From Candidatus Nitrosopelagicus sp. (lineage in GTDB: Archaea > Thermoproteota > Nitrososphaeria > Nitrososphaerales > Nitrosopumilaceae), in NCBI GenBank assembly GCA_028343215.1, contig JAOLYB010000004.1, positions 1-55,242 of the forward strand: 55,242 bases of DNA. Direction: 5' to 3'. Both the position numbers and the translations under genes were made by a program. Below are positions 26,125 to 33,774 of the stretch, in pieces. Position 1 is the first letter of the stretch. Each line of letters begins with the position of its first letter. The notes beneath the pieces were generated by a model. That model was given only the letters and a program-made list of their open reading frames with translations, did not search any database and had not been told where the DNA came from.

Positions 26125-27222
26125 ATGATAGAGCCTACGCAGGAATTTATCAAAAAAGTTGTAGATAGTCATTTTGATGTTTCAGATATGGAAATAGGTC
26201 TAGTAAAGATGCAATTTTATTTTGAAGATCAAGATTTCAAAGAAAAGTTTGTTCGCTTAACACAAGAGTTAGAGACCAACAATTTACTATGTACACTTGA
26301 AAAAGAGGGATACAGGCACATGGTAGTTGTGTCAAAACTACCCAAACAAAAAAAGAGAAGGTGGTTATCAAAATCATGGACACCAAGAATCATGTTTGCT
26401 GCAACTGTTGCAATGGTGTTAATTGATGGTTTTTACAGAACTGCGGCACTTAACTCATTTCCACTCATCAAACCAATTGGTGATCCACTTGGAGTTGCAG
26501 TTGTATATGCTTGGGCGTTGTTAGGTATCTTAGGAGTTCATGAAGCTGGACATTTGTTTGCTGCAAAGTGGCATAAAATAAAGACAACATGGCCATACTT
26601 TATTCCAGGTATACCAATTGTAGGAATACCAACATTTGGTGCATTCATTCAATCAAGAAGTCTTACGGTAAACAGAGATATTTTATTTGATATTGCAGTA
26701 GCTGGTCCGATTGCAGGATTAGTAGTTGCAGTAGTTGTCGTGATTTTTGGTGCATGGACATCACCTGTAATTGACAGTCAAATTGCAGAAGATCTAATGA
26801 TGGGTTCAACATTATTCCCTATGAATGAAAATTTGATTATGAAAGGTGCGCTTGCACTGTTTGACAAGGATGGAGAAGAAGTTGAGGTAATAATGTCTCC
26901 AATTATGTTTGCAGCATGGCTTGGATTTTTAATTACGTTTTTGAATTTACTACCAGCATGGCAGTTAGATGGTGGTCATATGTCAAGAGTCATTTTGGGA
27001 CAAAAATGGCACAAGTTTGCAACATATGGAAGCTTGGGCATTTTGGTATTACTGAATTATTGGATGATGGCAATTTTCATTTTAATTCTAAGTTCAAGAA
27101 GTAAGGATGCTAGACCACTAGATGATATATCACCACTATCAAAGAATAGAAAAATTGTTTACATCGGAGTTATTGTTTTAGCGGTTTTGTGTGCACCACT
27201 GCCAGCATCAATTTTCCCGTAG
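26125..27222 (+). CDS. M50-family intramembrane metalloprotease (site-2 protease)
   Basis: The 365-residue membrane protein has the zinc-binding HEAGH at residues 139-143 in a transmembrane helix and the second catalytic motif LDGGH near 282-286 in a later helix (LLPAWQLDGGHM). A soluble N-terminal domain (~residues 1-85) precedes about seven spans. It cleaves proteins within the membrane, usually to release a regulator. The substrate is unknown; the membrane-tethered winged-helix protein at 52.9 kb is one speculative candidate. It ends with a 15-nt overlap with the convergent LarA-like gene. Confidence 0.9.
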   Translation: MIEPTQEFIKKVVDSHFDVSDMEIGLVKMQFYFEDQDFKEKFVRLTQELETNNLLCTLEKEGYRHMVVVSKLPKQKKRRWLSKSWTPRIMFAATVAMVLIDGFYRTAALNSFPLIKPIGDPLGVAVVYAWALLGILGVHEAGHLFAAKWHKIKTTWPYFIPGIPIVGIPTFGAFIQSRSLTVNRDILFDIAVAGPIAGLVVAVVVVIFGAWTSPVIDSQIAEDLMMGSTLFPMNENLIMKGALALFDKDGEEVEVIMSPIMFAAWLGFLITFLNLLPAWQLDGGHMSRVILGQKWHKFATYGSLGILVLLNYWMMAIFILILSSRSKDARPLDDISPLSKNRKIVYIGVIVLAVLCAPLPASIFP

Positions 27223-28296
27223 TAAAGTACGTGCACCATCTTCAATGACCTGTACTTTTTGTCTTGGACCTTGATTTTTCAAAATATAGTCCATTGATTT
27301 TTTAATTCCATCAACAGGAATCATTCCAAGTTTTTTGATGTATAGTTCAGGTAAGATTGATGTAATTGCAATTTGAGCATTTTTCTGAATTTCTGACAAG
27401 AATAGGAGATTTTCCATTCCATCTTCATACTTTGATGCATTTTTGATTTTTTCAGGCGTGATGCGACCATCAATTAATTTTTGAAATGTTTCTGAACCCA
27501 ATCCAGCCATACACTCAGCTACTAGTATGATTAATCCCTGATTTTTTACAGCTGTATGAAAATTCCATACAGAATTTAATGAAGAAGATAATGTTTGGTT
27601 ACTTGCATCCCGTCCTGTACTAATTATCATTGTACGGAACTTTTCTTCAAAGGTTGCAGTAGATTTTTGAAGTGTTTGCGATATGGATGATGTTTTTGAT
27701 GGATGCCCAACCTGTAAACCAGAAATTCCCTTTTTGTTTCCGGTAATCTCTATACATGAGACCTCAAATCCATCTGTAAACTTTTTTGCATCACCAAGTG
27801 ATGGAGAATCGGTACCAGGTGTTGGTAAATTTCCTGAGCGGTGTGAAAATGCCTCTAGCATTTTATCTGCACCAAACTTGCGTAGTAATCTAGTTGCAAC
27901 AGTTTCATATCCAAATAGACCATCAAACTGTATTTCACCAAGAAATACTAGGTTTGAATTTGATAATTCCTGTTCTTCAAACTCGTTAATACTAATAGTA
28001 TCAGGATTATTTGCTTTGATTAAAGGGAGATTTCTTTTGTCAACTAACAGTTTTGGTTTTGAAAATGATTTGATTTCGCATTTTTCATAAAGTTTTCCAA
28101 GAATTTTTTGTATTGTTATACTATAATTTTGAATTACAATTTCAGTTGGTTTTGACAGGTCTAATGCTTCTAAATTTTCATTAATCTCTGAATCATCTAT
28201 TACCGGTTGTTCAAACTTGATTTGTTCATCTAAGTTTTCAGCCATAATATCTAGAACGACTTCGTTTTTACCATAGTTTAACCAGATTTCAGGCAT
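27208..28296 (-). CDS. LarA-like (DUF2088-related) protein, probably not a canonical lactate racemase
   Basis: Both ends of the 362-residue protein resemble LarA: the start (IWLNYGKNEVVLDI, then PVIDDSEINENLEAL) and the end (GLIILVAECMAGLGSETFQKLI). LarA proteins are nickel-pincer lactate or hydroxy-acid racemases. The middle differs: I see no TGTH motif, and the His and Lys that bind the nickel-pincer cofactor cannot be placed. The protein is also shorter than the usual ~420 residues. It may bind a related ligand or have another activity. Confidence 0.55.
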   Translation of the reverse strand: MPEIWLNYGKNEVVLDIMAENLDEQIKFEQPVIDDSEINENLEALDLSKPTEIVIQNYSITIQKILGKLYEKCEIKSFSKPKLLVDKRNLPLIKANNPDTISINEFEEQELSNSNLVFLGEIQFDGLFGYETVATRLLRKFGADKMLEAFSHRSGNLPTPGTDSPSLGDAKKFTDGFEVSCIEITGNKKGISGLQVGHPSKTSSISQTLQKSTATFEEKFRTMIISTGRDASNQTLSSSLNSVWNFHTAVKNQGLIILVAECMAGLGSETFQKLIDGRITPEKIKNASKYEDGMENLLFLSEIQKNAQIAITSILPELYIKKLGMIPVDGIKKSMDYILKNQGPRQKVQVIEDGARTLLREN

Positions 28297-28352
28297 GATT
28301 AATCAATAAAATGAACTAAAATAAATACAGCTTTGCAAAAATTTCAGATCTC

Positions 28353-30716
28353 TTGCAGGGTTTTCTTTTAGCTATTCTAGTGTTGACTCTAATAGTTCCA
28401 ATTGGAATGAGTGAGGTATTTGCAGAACTTACAGTAGTTGAAACAGCATCAAGAGCAGAGGTTGCTCTACAAGATTGGTATAATGATTCTTGGGAATTTA
28501 GGAAAAACATCACGCTATCCCTGAATACTGCAACAGGAGTTGATTCAGATCTTACAGATTTCCCTGTTTTAATTTCGTTTACTGATACAGATTTGATTCA
28601 AACAAACGAATCTCTAGGAAGAGACTTTGTTTTTACAGAATCAGATGGAACAACAGTGCTTTCTCATGAGATTGAGAAATTTGACAATACTACAGGTGAA
28701 ATAATTGCATGGGTGAAATTACCAACAATGTCTGCATCAACATCAACTGAGATGTACATCTATTACAAAGGAGACACTATTGGTTTTGATTCTGCAGATG
28801 TGTGGAACGATGATTATGTTATAGTGTGGCATCTAAACCAAACATCAACTGGAACAGCGGGAGAGTTTCGTGATGCAACTAGTAACGGTAATGATGGAAG
28901 AGGTGGTGGTGGAACCAAGGTTGGATATTCTGCTGGAAGAATTCCTCATGATACAACGGGTCAAATAGGAAATGGACAAGAACTCAAAGGTCCAACAACT
29001 ACAGGAACTGGTGAAGGTTCTGGAGATATAATTTGGACTAATGGGAAAATACAAGGAATGCCATCTAGAGATGTTACAATAGAACTTTGGGTTGGAGATA
29101 TTACTAATACTCCGTCTGGCGGAAATGATTCCCTCCATAATGACTTGGTGGGTTTTTGTACAACACATACAAATGATGCAAATAACAATTGGTCAAACCA
29201 TTTGACTTTATGGAGGGCGGGAAATGTCAAAATGAAGGCGGTAAACCAATTCTATGTTAGCACAAATGATCCTGGTCATCCAGTTGATGATGATAACCCT
29301 GCATCATTCACAAATTGGAATCATATTGTTGCAGTTTACAACATGAAAGATGCAGACGGTACACAAGGAAACAGCCAGCTATACATTAACGGTGAATTAG
29401 TAAAAGACCAAAATCGTTCAGGAAACCTCAATCATGTCATCAAGACAAGTGATTTGAGAATGGTTTTAGGAGGAGATATTGATGGGGCAAATAATAATAA
29501 TTGTGCCAAAGTTAACAATGAGCTAAAAGGAAAAGTTGACGAATTAAGAATTTCAAGCGGATTACGTACTGCATCTTATGCTGCAGCATCTTACTTTAAT
29601 CAAGGAGATCCAGATACATACACAACATTAGATGTTGAAGAAACTCAAACTCAGATTGAGAATAAAAGTACAAGTGGCGCATGTGGTTTTGACAGAGACT
29701 GTACACCTCCAAGAATTACAAATCATGGAGAATCAGAAACTCCTGACGGATTTTCCATAAATGACAATGTTTTTGAAGAAAATCAAGAACGTTTCAACAA
29801 AAATCCAACAATGCGATTAGAGGTGGGAGAACCTGTGAATGTAACTATTAGAACATGGGAAAATATGGGAACTGACAGAATTAGTTTGGCAATCGCATAT
29901 CTTGGAATGCATGGAGAAAAACCAGATTGGAGGGATTCAAAAGCAAACGTAGAATTCAGAGTTCAGCAAGATGAGTTCAAGGTTTACGATAAAGATAAGA
30001 TTTTTTCAGCAGTAGGCGTACAGACTGAGAAAGTGACAGACCCATATGGTGATAATCCAGCATTAGAATTGTTAGACATCACATTTACCTTAATCTTTGC
30101 AAAACCAATGGAACCATCACATGTTGGAATACAAACGATTGATGATACAAACAACTATGATTTGACATACTTTGATGCTGCACTAGAAATTTTACCAAAG
30201 GAGATTGTACAAGTTGAAGAGGTTCCAGAAGTTGTACCTGAAGTTGTACCTGAAGTTGTACCTGAAGTTGTACCTGAAGTTGTACCTGAAGAGGTTCCAG
30301 AAGAGTTTGTTCCAGAACCTGAGCCACCAGTCAAAGAACCAGAACCTGAAGTAATGCTTACAGCAAATGCTGAGAAAACTGTTTTAGAATTTGTTGATGA
30401 GAATATGCCAGCTAAACATTACGTGAAACGATACATCACAGAAACTGAATACAAAGAATGGTTTGATGTAAACTATTCAGAGTATCAGTTCTGGGAAGGG
30501 ATTGGAATTACACAGGAGAGATTTGATCAAATAGTATTAGAGATTCAATCAGAACCTAAACCAAAGATGGTACAAACAGGATTCGTGTTAGTTCCTGATA
30601 ATCAAAAGTCATTTCCTCTAGTAGAAGAAACATACGAGCCTGAGCCACAAGAAATTGAGCCTGTAAAAGAGGAGAAAAAGGGATTTTTTGACTGGCTATT
30701 TGATCTGTTTAATTAA
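28353..30716 (+). CDS. Large secreted protein: DUF2341 + LamG-like + CGFDRDC module + PEVV linker
   Basis: A signal peptide (residues 1-24, ending VFA) precedes a DUF2341-like domain (~40-150, starting WYNDSWEFRKNI). A concanavalin/LamG-like domain (~155-425, VWHLNQTS to LRISSGLR) and a Cys-containing module (GACGFDRDCTPPRIT, ~442-618) follow. This module is shared with the next gene. Then come a VPEV repeat linker (~626-655) and a Pro/Glu-rich tail ending GFFDWLFDLFN. It starts at TTG 28353, the only start codon before the signal peptide in a frame closed at 28317. LamG domains bind glycans or proteins, so a surface or adhesion role is likely. Confidence 0.8.
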   Translation: MQGFLLAILVLTLIVPIGMSEVFAELTVVETASRAEVALQDWYNDSWEFRKNITLSLNTATGVDSDLTDFPVLISFTDTDLIQTNESLGRDFVFTESDGTTVLSHEIEKFDNTTGEIIAWVKLPTMSASTSTEMYIYYKGDTIGFDSADVWNDDYVIVWHLNQTSTGTAGEFRDATSNGNDGRGGGGTKVGYSAGRIPHDTTGQIGNGQELKGPTTTGTGEGSGDIIWTNGKIQGMPSRDVTIELWVGDITNTPSGGNDSLHNDLVGFCTTHTNDANNNWSNHLTLWRAGNVKMKAVNQFYVSTNDPGHPVDDDNPASFTNWNHIVAVYNMKDADGTQGNSQLYINGELVKDQNRSGNLNHVIKTSDLRMVLGGDIDGANNNNCAKVNNELKGKVDELRISSGLRTASYAAASYFNQGDPDTYTTLDVEETQTQIENKSTSGACGFDRDCTPPRITNHGESETPDGFSINDNVFEENQERFNKNPTMRLEVGEPVNVTIRTWENMGTDRISLAIAYLGMHGEKPDWRDSKANVEFRVQQDEFKVYDKDKIFSAVGVQTEKVTDPYGDNPALELLDITFTLIFAKPMEPSHVGIQTIDDTNNYDLTYFDAALEILPKEIVQVEEVPEVVPEVVPEVVPEVVPEVVPEEVPEEFVPEPEPPVKEPEPEVMLTANAEKTVLEFVDENMPAKHYVKRYITETEYKEWFDVNYSEYQFWEGIGITQERFDQIVLEIQSEPKPKMVQTGFVLVPDNQKSFPLVEETYEPEPQEIEPVKEEKKGFFDWLFDLFN
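30228..30287 (+). repeat. Five perfect 12-nt coding repeats (VPEV linker)
   Basis: Five identical copies of GAAGTTGTACCT lie head to tail, flanked by diverged copies. They encode an extended Pro-Glu-Val-Val spacer. Perfect identity suggests recent slippage and likely length variation between strains. Confidence 0.95.
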
Positions 30717-30741
30717 GAAGCGTCAATGTTAGGAGTTTACA

Positions 30742-32904
30742 ATGAGAGCCGTATTTTTTCTTCTTTTTTTGCTGCCATTTATCATTCCAGTATTAGTTGA
30801 TGATGCACTTGCCGCTGCTGGAGATATCACTGCAGTAAAGACACAGGCTGAGGGAAATAATTTAGAGCATGACGCAGAATTTGGTTCCTCCAACTCCCTA
30901 GTACAAGTAGATTCAGATACATACGCATTAGCGTATCAAGGTGCTGATCTTGATGGCTTCATTACAACATTTACCATCTCCGCTGATGGCTCTACAATTA
31001 CTAAAGTAGATAGTTTAGAGCATGACACGGTGAATGGAGGTTCCAACTCTCTAGTACAAGTGGATTCAGATACATATGCAGTAGCGTATACTGGTTTTGC
31101 TGGTGATGGCTTCATTACAACATTTACCATCTCCGCTGATGGCTCTACAATTACTAAAGTAAATAGTTTAGAGCATGACACGGTGAATGGAGGTTCCAAC
31201 TCTCTAGTACAAGTGGATTCAGATACATATGCAGTAGCGTATACTGGTTTTGATGGTGATGGCTTCATTACAACATTTACCATCTCCGCTGATGGCTCTA
31301 CAATTACTAAAGTAGATAGTTTAGAGCATGACACGACTGCAGTTACTCACAACTCCCTAGTACAAGTGGATTCAGATACATACGCATTAGCATACACTCA
31401 AAATAATAGCGCAGATGGCTACATCTCTACATTTACAATTGACAGTGATGGTAATATCACCGCAGTAAAGACACAGTCTGAGGGAAATAATTTAGAGTAT
31501 GACACGGAAACTGGTACAGACAACTCCCTAGTACAAGTGGATTCAGATACATACGCATTAGCGTATAGGGGTAGTGAGTTTGATGGCTTCATTTCAACAT
31601 TTACCATCTCAGCTGATGGCTCTACAATTACTAAAGTAGATAGTTTAGAGCATGACACGGAATATGGTGCATACCCCTCCATAGTACAAGTGGATTCAGT
31701 TACATATGCAGTAGCGTATTCTGGTCCAGGAACTGATGGCTTCATCTCGACATTTACAATTGACAGTGATGGTAATATCACCGCAGTAAAGACACAGTCT
31801 GAGGGAAATAATTTAGAACATGACACGAATGATGCTGAATACAACTCCCTAGTACAAGTGGATTCAGATACATATGCAGTAGCGTATGCGGGCTCGGGTG
31901 ATGACGGTTTCATCTCGACATTTACCATCTCAGCTGATGACTCAACTGATGACTCAACTGATGACTCAACATCTACTGAGAGTAAGAAACGAAGTGGAGC
32001 ATGTGGTTTTGACAGAGACTGTACTGCCCCTAGAATTACAAAGCACGGAATTTCAGAGACACCAGACGGATTTTCAATAAACAATGTAATTTTTGAAGAA
32101 AATCAGAAATTTTACAATGAAAATCCAACTGTCGAGATAGGCATAGGAGAACTAACGACAATCAAGGCAAGAGCATGGGAAAACATGGGACCTGAGAAAA
32201 TTTTCTTGGCAATAGCATACCTTGACATGCAGGAAGCAAAGCCGAACTGGCAAGACAGTGAGGCATACATTGAATATGACATAAGAGATGACAGTATCAC
32301 CATACATGACGAAAACAAGTTGTTTCTAGCGCAAGCATCAACTGAGATAGTAAAAGATCCGTATGGCGATAATCAAGGTTTAGAATTTTTAGACATAACA
32401 TTTAGTCTAATGTTTACAAAACCGATGGAGACATCACATGTTGCAATACAGGTAGTTGATCATATTAGAAATTACGAGTTGGTTTACTTTAAAGACGCAT
32501 TAAAGGTAGTAGACAGACCAATTTCTGAAATGCCAGAATTTCCAGGTAAAATAGAAAAGGTAGATACCATACCAAAACAAGATGAAGACATTCATTTCGT
32601 ATTTGCAGTAAATGGAACCAAAGATACAGTTTTTGCAGCAGTAGATGGCCATGCAATTCCAATTGAGGAGCTGAATAAAGAAGAACCAAAAATAGAAACA
32701 CCAGAAGAAAGAGATGCTAGATATCATCTCAAAGTAAAACAATCAGATCAATATGAGAAACTTTTAGAATACATAGCAGAATCACAAGCGCTCCACCCTG
32801 AGGCATGGGATAAAATTGTAGGTACAGACAATGTTTCAAACCAGATGGAACATGTCACTGATGGAACAAAGACAAATGTCATCAAAAATGACAGAAGAAG
32901 ATAG
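30742..32904 (+). CDS. Secreted beta-propeller-like repeat protein with CGFDRDC module
   Basis: A signal peptide (residues 1-25, ending in ALA/AAA) is followed by seven tandem repeats of 51-57 residues starting at 41, 92, 143, 194, 251, 302 and 358. Each has the core SLVQVDSDTYAxAYxG, then DGFIxTFTI and DGxIT. A short strand-like piece before repeat 1 (GDITAVKTQAEGNN) matches the tail of repeats 4 and 6. That is expected if it closes a seven-bladed propeller. A DDST linker (~399-410), the CGFDRDC module (~420-592) and a charged helical C-terminus follow. AGGAG at 30730-30734 is a good Shine-Dalgarno site. It probably forms a transcription unit with the gene 25 nt upstream. Confidence 0.8.
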   Translation: MRAVFFLLFLLPFIIPVLVDDALAAAGDITAVKTQAEGNNLEHDAEFGSSNSLVQVDSDTYALAYQGADLDGFITTFTISADGSTITKVDSLEHDTVNGGSNSLVQVDSDTYAVAYTGFAGDGFITTFTISADGSTITKVNSLEHDTVNGGSNSLVQVDSDTYAVAYTGFDGDGFITTFTISADGSTITKVDSLEHDTTAVTHNSLVQVDSDTYALAYTQNNSADGYISTFTIDSDGNITAVKTQSEGNNLEYDTETGTDNSLVQVDSDTYALAYRGSEFDGFISTFTISADGSTITKVDSLEHDTEYGAYPSIVQVDSVTYAVAYSGPGTDGFISTFTIDSDGNITAVKTQSEGNNLEHDTNDAEYNSLVQVDSDTYAVAYAGSGDDGFISTFTISADDSTDDSTDDSTSTESKKRSGACGFDRDCTAPRITKHGISETPDGFSINNVIFEENQKFYNENPTVEIGIGELTTIKARAWENMGPEKIFLAIAYLDMQEAKPNWQDSEAYIEYDIRDDSITIHDENKLFLAQASTEIVKDPYGDNQGLEFLDITFSLMFTKPMETSHVAIQVVDHIRNYELVYFKDALKVVDRPISEMPEFPGKIEKVDTIPKQDEDIHFVFAVNGTKDTVFAAVDGHAIPIEELNKEEPKIETPEERDARYHLKVKQSDQYEKLLEYIAESQALHPEAWDKIVGTDNVSNQMEHVTDGTKTNVIKNDRRR
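30862..31944 (+). repeat. Seven propeller repeats, mostly 153 nt, two nearly identical
   Basis: Units begin at 30862, 31015, 31168, 31321, 31492, 31645 and 31813, each with TTAGAG/A-(C/T)AT-GAC. The units at 31015 and 31168 differ at only about two positions over 153 nt, indicating very recent duplication or gene conversion. Units 4 and 6 carry an extra segment encoding ITAVKTQSEGNN. The array is coding throughout. Confidence 0.92.
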
Positions 32905-32924
32905 TCAGTTTTTGCCTGTCCCTA

Positions 32925-32934
32925 ACATATATTG
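32925..32934 (+). promoter_or_regulatory. TATA box for pyrE
   Basis: ACATATATTG is centred about 28 nt upstream of ATG 32958. Confidence 0.5.
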
Positions 32935-32957
32935 AATACAATTGTACAACATTCAGT

Positions 32958-33560
32958 ATGGAATTTGCTAAAGAATTTTCAGCATTTCTTTATGAAAAAA
33001 AGATCATCAGATTTGGGGATTTCACATTAGCAAGTGGGAAAAAAAGCCCTTACTATATCGATCTTAGACTAGTTCCAAGCTTTCCCATTTATTATAGAAA
33101 AATGATCAAGGGTTTGCAAAACTTGATTGCAGAAGACATAGGATTTGAAAATTTTCACTCGCTAGTTTCTGTTCCAACAGGCGGACTAGTAGTTGCAGCA
33201 TCGCTTGCAACTGAAATTCTAAAACCACTCATCTACGTTAGAGATAAACCAAAAGAACATGGAACAGGAAAAGCAGTAGAAGGTGTAATTTGCCACGACA
33301 TGAAACTGTTAATGATTGAAGATGTTGTAACAAGTGGTGGATCTGTAATTAATGCAGTAAAATCAATCAAAGAAGAAAAGATGATAGTGACTGATGCGTA
33401 TGCAGTAGTTGATAGAATGGAGGGTGCAACAGAAGCATTACAAAATGAAGGTGTCAAACTTCACAGTCTTTTGACTATCAAGGATATTGCAGAAAATCTA
33501 TTTGAGCAAAAATTAATCTCAGAAGATGTACTAAAACAGGTTCAAGACAGAATAAAGTAA
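32958..33560 (+). CDS. pyrE: Orotate phosphoribosyltransferase
   Basis: The 200-residue enzyme has the OPRT pattern: FTLASGKKSPYYIDLR near residues 22-37, then VPTGGLVVA (~76), the lysine loop VRDKPKEHGTGKAVEG (~95-110), and the PRPP-binding LLMIEDVVTSGGSV (~117-130). It converts orotate and PRPP to OMP in pyrimidine synthesis. No other pyr gene is adjacent. Confidence 0.95.
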   Translation: MEFAKEFSAFLYEKKIIRFGDFTLASGKKSPYYIDLRLVPSFPIYYRKMIKGLQNLIAEDIGFENFHSLVSVPTGGLVVAASLATEILKPLIYVRDKPKEHGTGKAVEGVICHDMKLLMIEDVVTSGGSVINAVKSIKEEKMIVTDAYAVVDRMEGATEALQNEGVKLHSLLTIKDIAENLFEQKLISEDVLKQVQDRIK

Positions 33561-33564
33561 AAGG

Positions 33565-33627
33565 GGCAGCTCAGTCAAATGCCTTTACATCATTAATCAG
33601 GTATAACTCTGATTCTTCATTGCAGCC
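33565..33627 (-). ncRNA. C/D-box guide sRNA (double guide, predicted 23S rRNA H69-H71 targets)
   Basis: On the minus strand the elements run in order. They are a 5' stem GGCTGC, C box ATGAAGA (33614-33620), a 13-nt guide ATCAGAGTTATAC, D' box CTGA (33597-33600), a 3-nt spacer, C' box ATGATGT (33587-33593), a 12-nt guide AAAGGCATTTGA, D box CTGA (33571-33574), and a 3' stem GCTGCC pairing 5 of 6 positions with the 5' stem. Both D boxes are perfect; each C box has one deviation from RTGATGA. Guide lengths and D'-C' spacing are typical of archaeal sRNAs. From memory of archaeal 23S rRNA, the guides complement CAAAUGCCU(U) and UAUAACUCU, about 20 nt apart. A TATA-like AAAATTTTA (33651-33659) lies 28 nt upstream. 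Confidence 0.72.
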
Positions 33628-33662
33628 ATTTCGATAACAATTAGCTGGAATTAAAATTTTAG

Positions 33663-33736
33663 TGGGCCCGATGGGCTTCGATCCCATGGCTCCTCGGTTA
33701 TGAGCCGAGTACTCTACTAGGCTGAGTTACGGGCCC
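33663..33736 (-). tRNA. tRNA with CAT anticodon (Ile2 or elongator Met), altered elbow residues
   Basis: Acceptor GGGCCCG/CGGGCCC with discriminator A, D stem ACTC/GAGT, anticodon stem CTCGG/CCGAG with loop CTCATAA, and T stem ATGGG/CCCAT with loop ATCGAAG all pair. G1-C72 and the lack of three G-C pairs in the lower anticodon stem argue against initiator. The GGGCCCG acceptor resembles archaeal tRNA-Ile2, where C34 is modified to agmatidine, but elongator Met cannot be excluded. Position 10 is A, G18 is replaced by A in the D loop, and T54 by A. Confidence 0.85.
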
Positions 33737-33774
33737 TAGGAAAAAATAATTTCAACTTAGTAAAAAGTGTTAGA

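Noticed and set aside
30862-31944. CRISPR-like regular repeats
   Set aside because: Units are contiguous with no spacers, keep the reading frame, and encode a secreted protein; no cas genes are present.
30936-32084. Long antisense open frames over the propeller repeats (30936-31334 and 31419-32084, minus)
   Set aside because: They are shadows of the repeated plus-strand coding sequence. Their apparent protein repeats simply mirror the 153-nt units, and they have no plausible start signals.
33561-33662. Empty spacer between pyrE and the CAT tRNA
   Set aside because: At first it seemed featureless, but it holds the C/D-box sRNA reported above. No small protein gene is supported.
33663-33736. 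Initiator tRNA-Met
   Set aside because: A54 and CAT hint at it, but the first pair is G1-C72 and the lower anticodon stem lacks the three consecutive G-C pairs of initiators.
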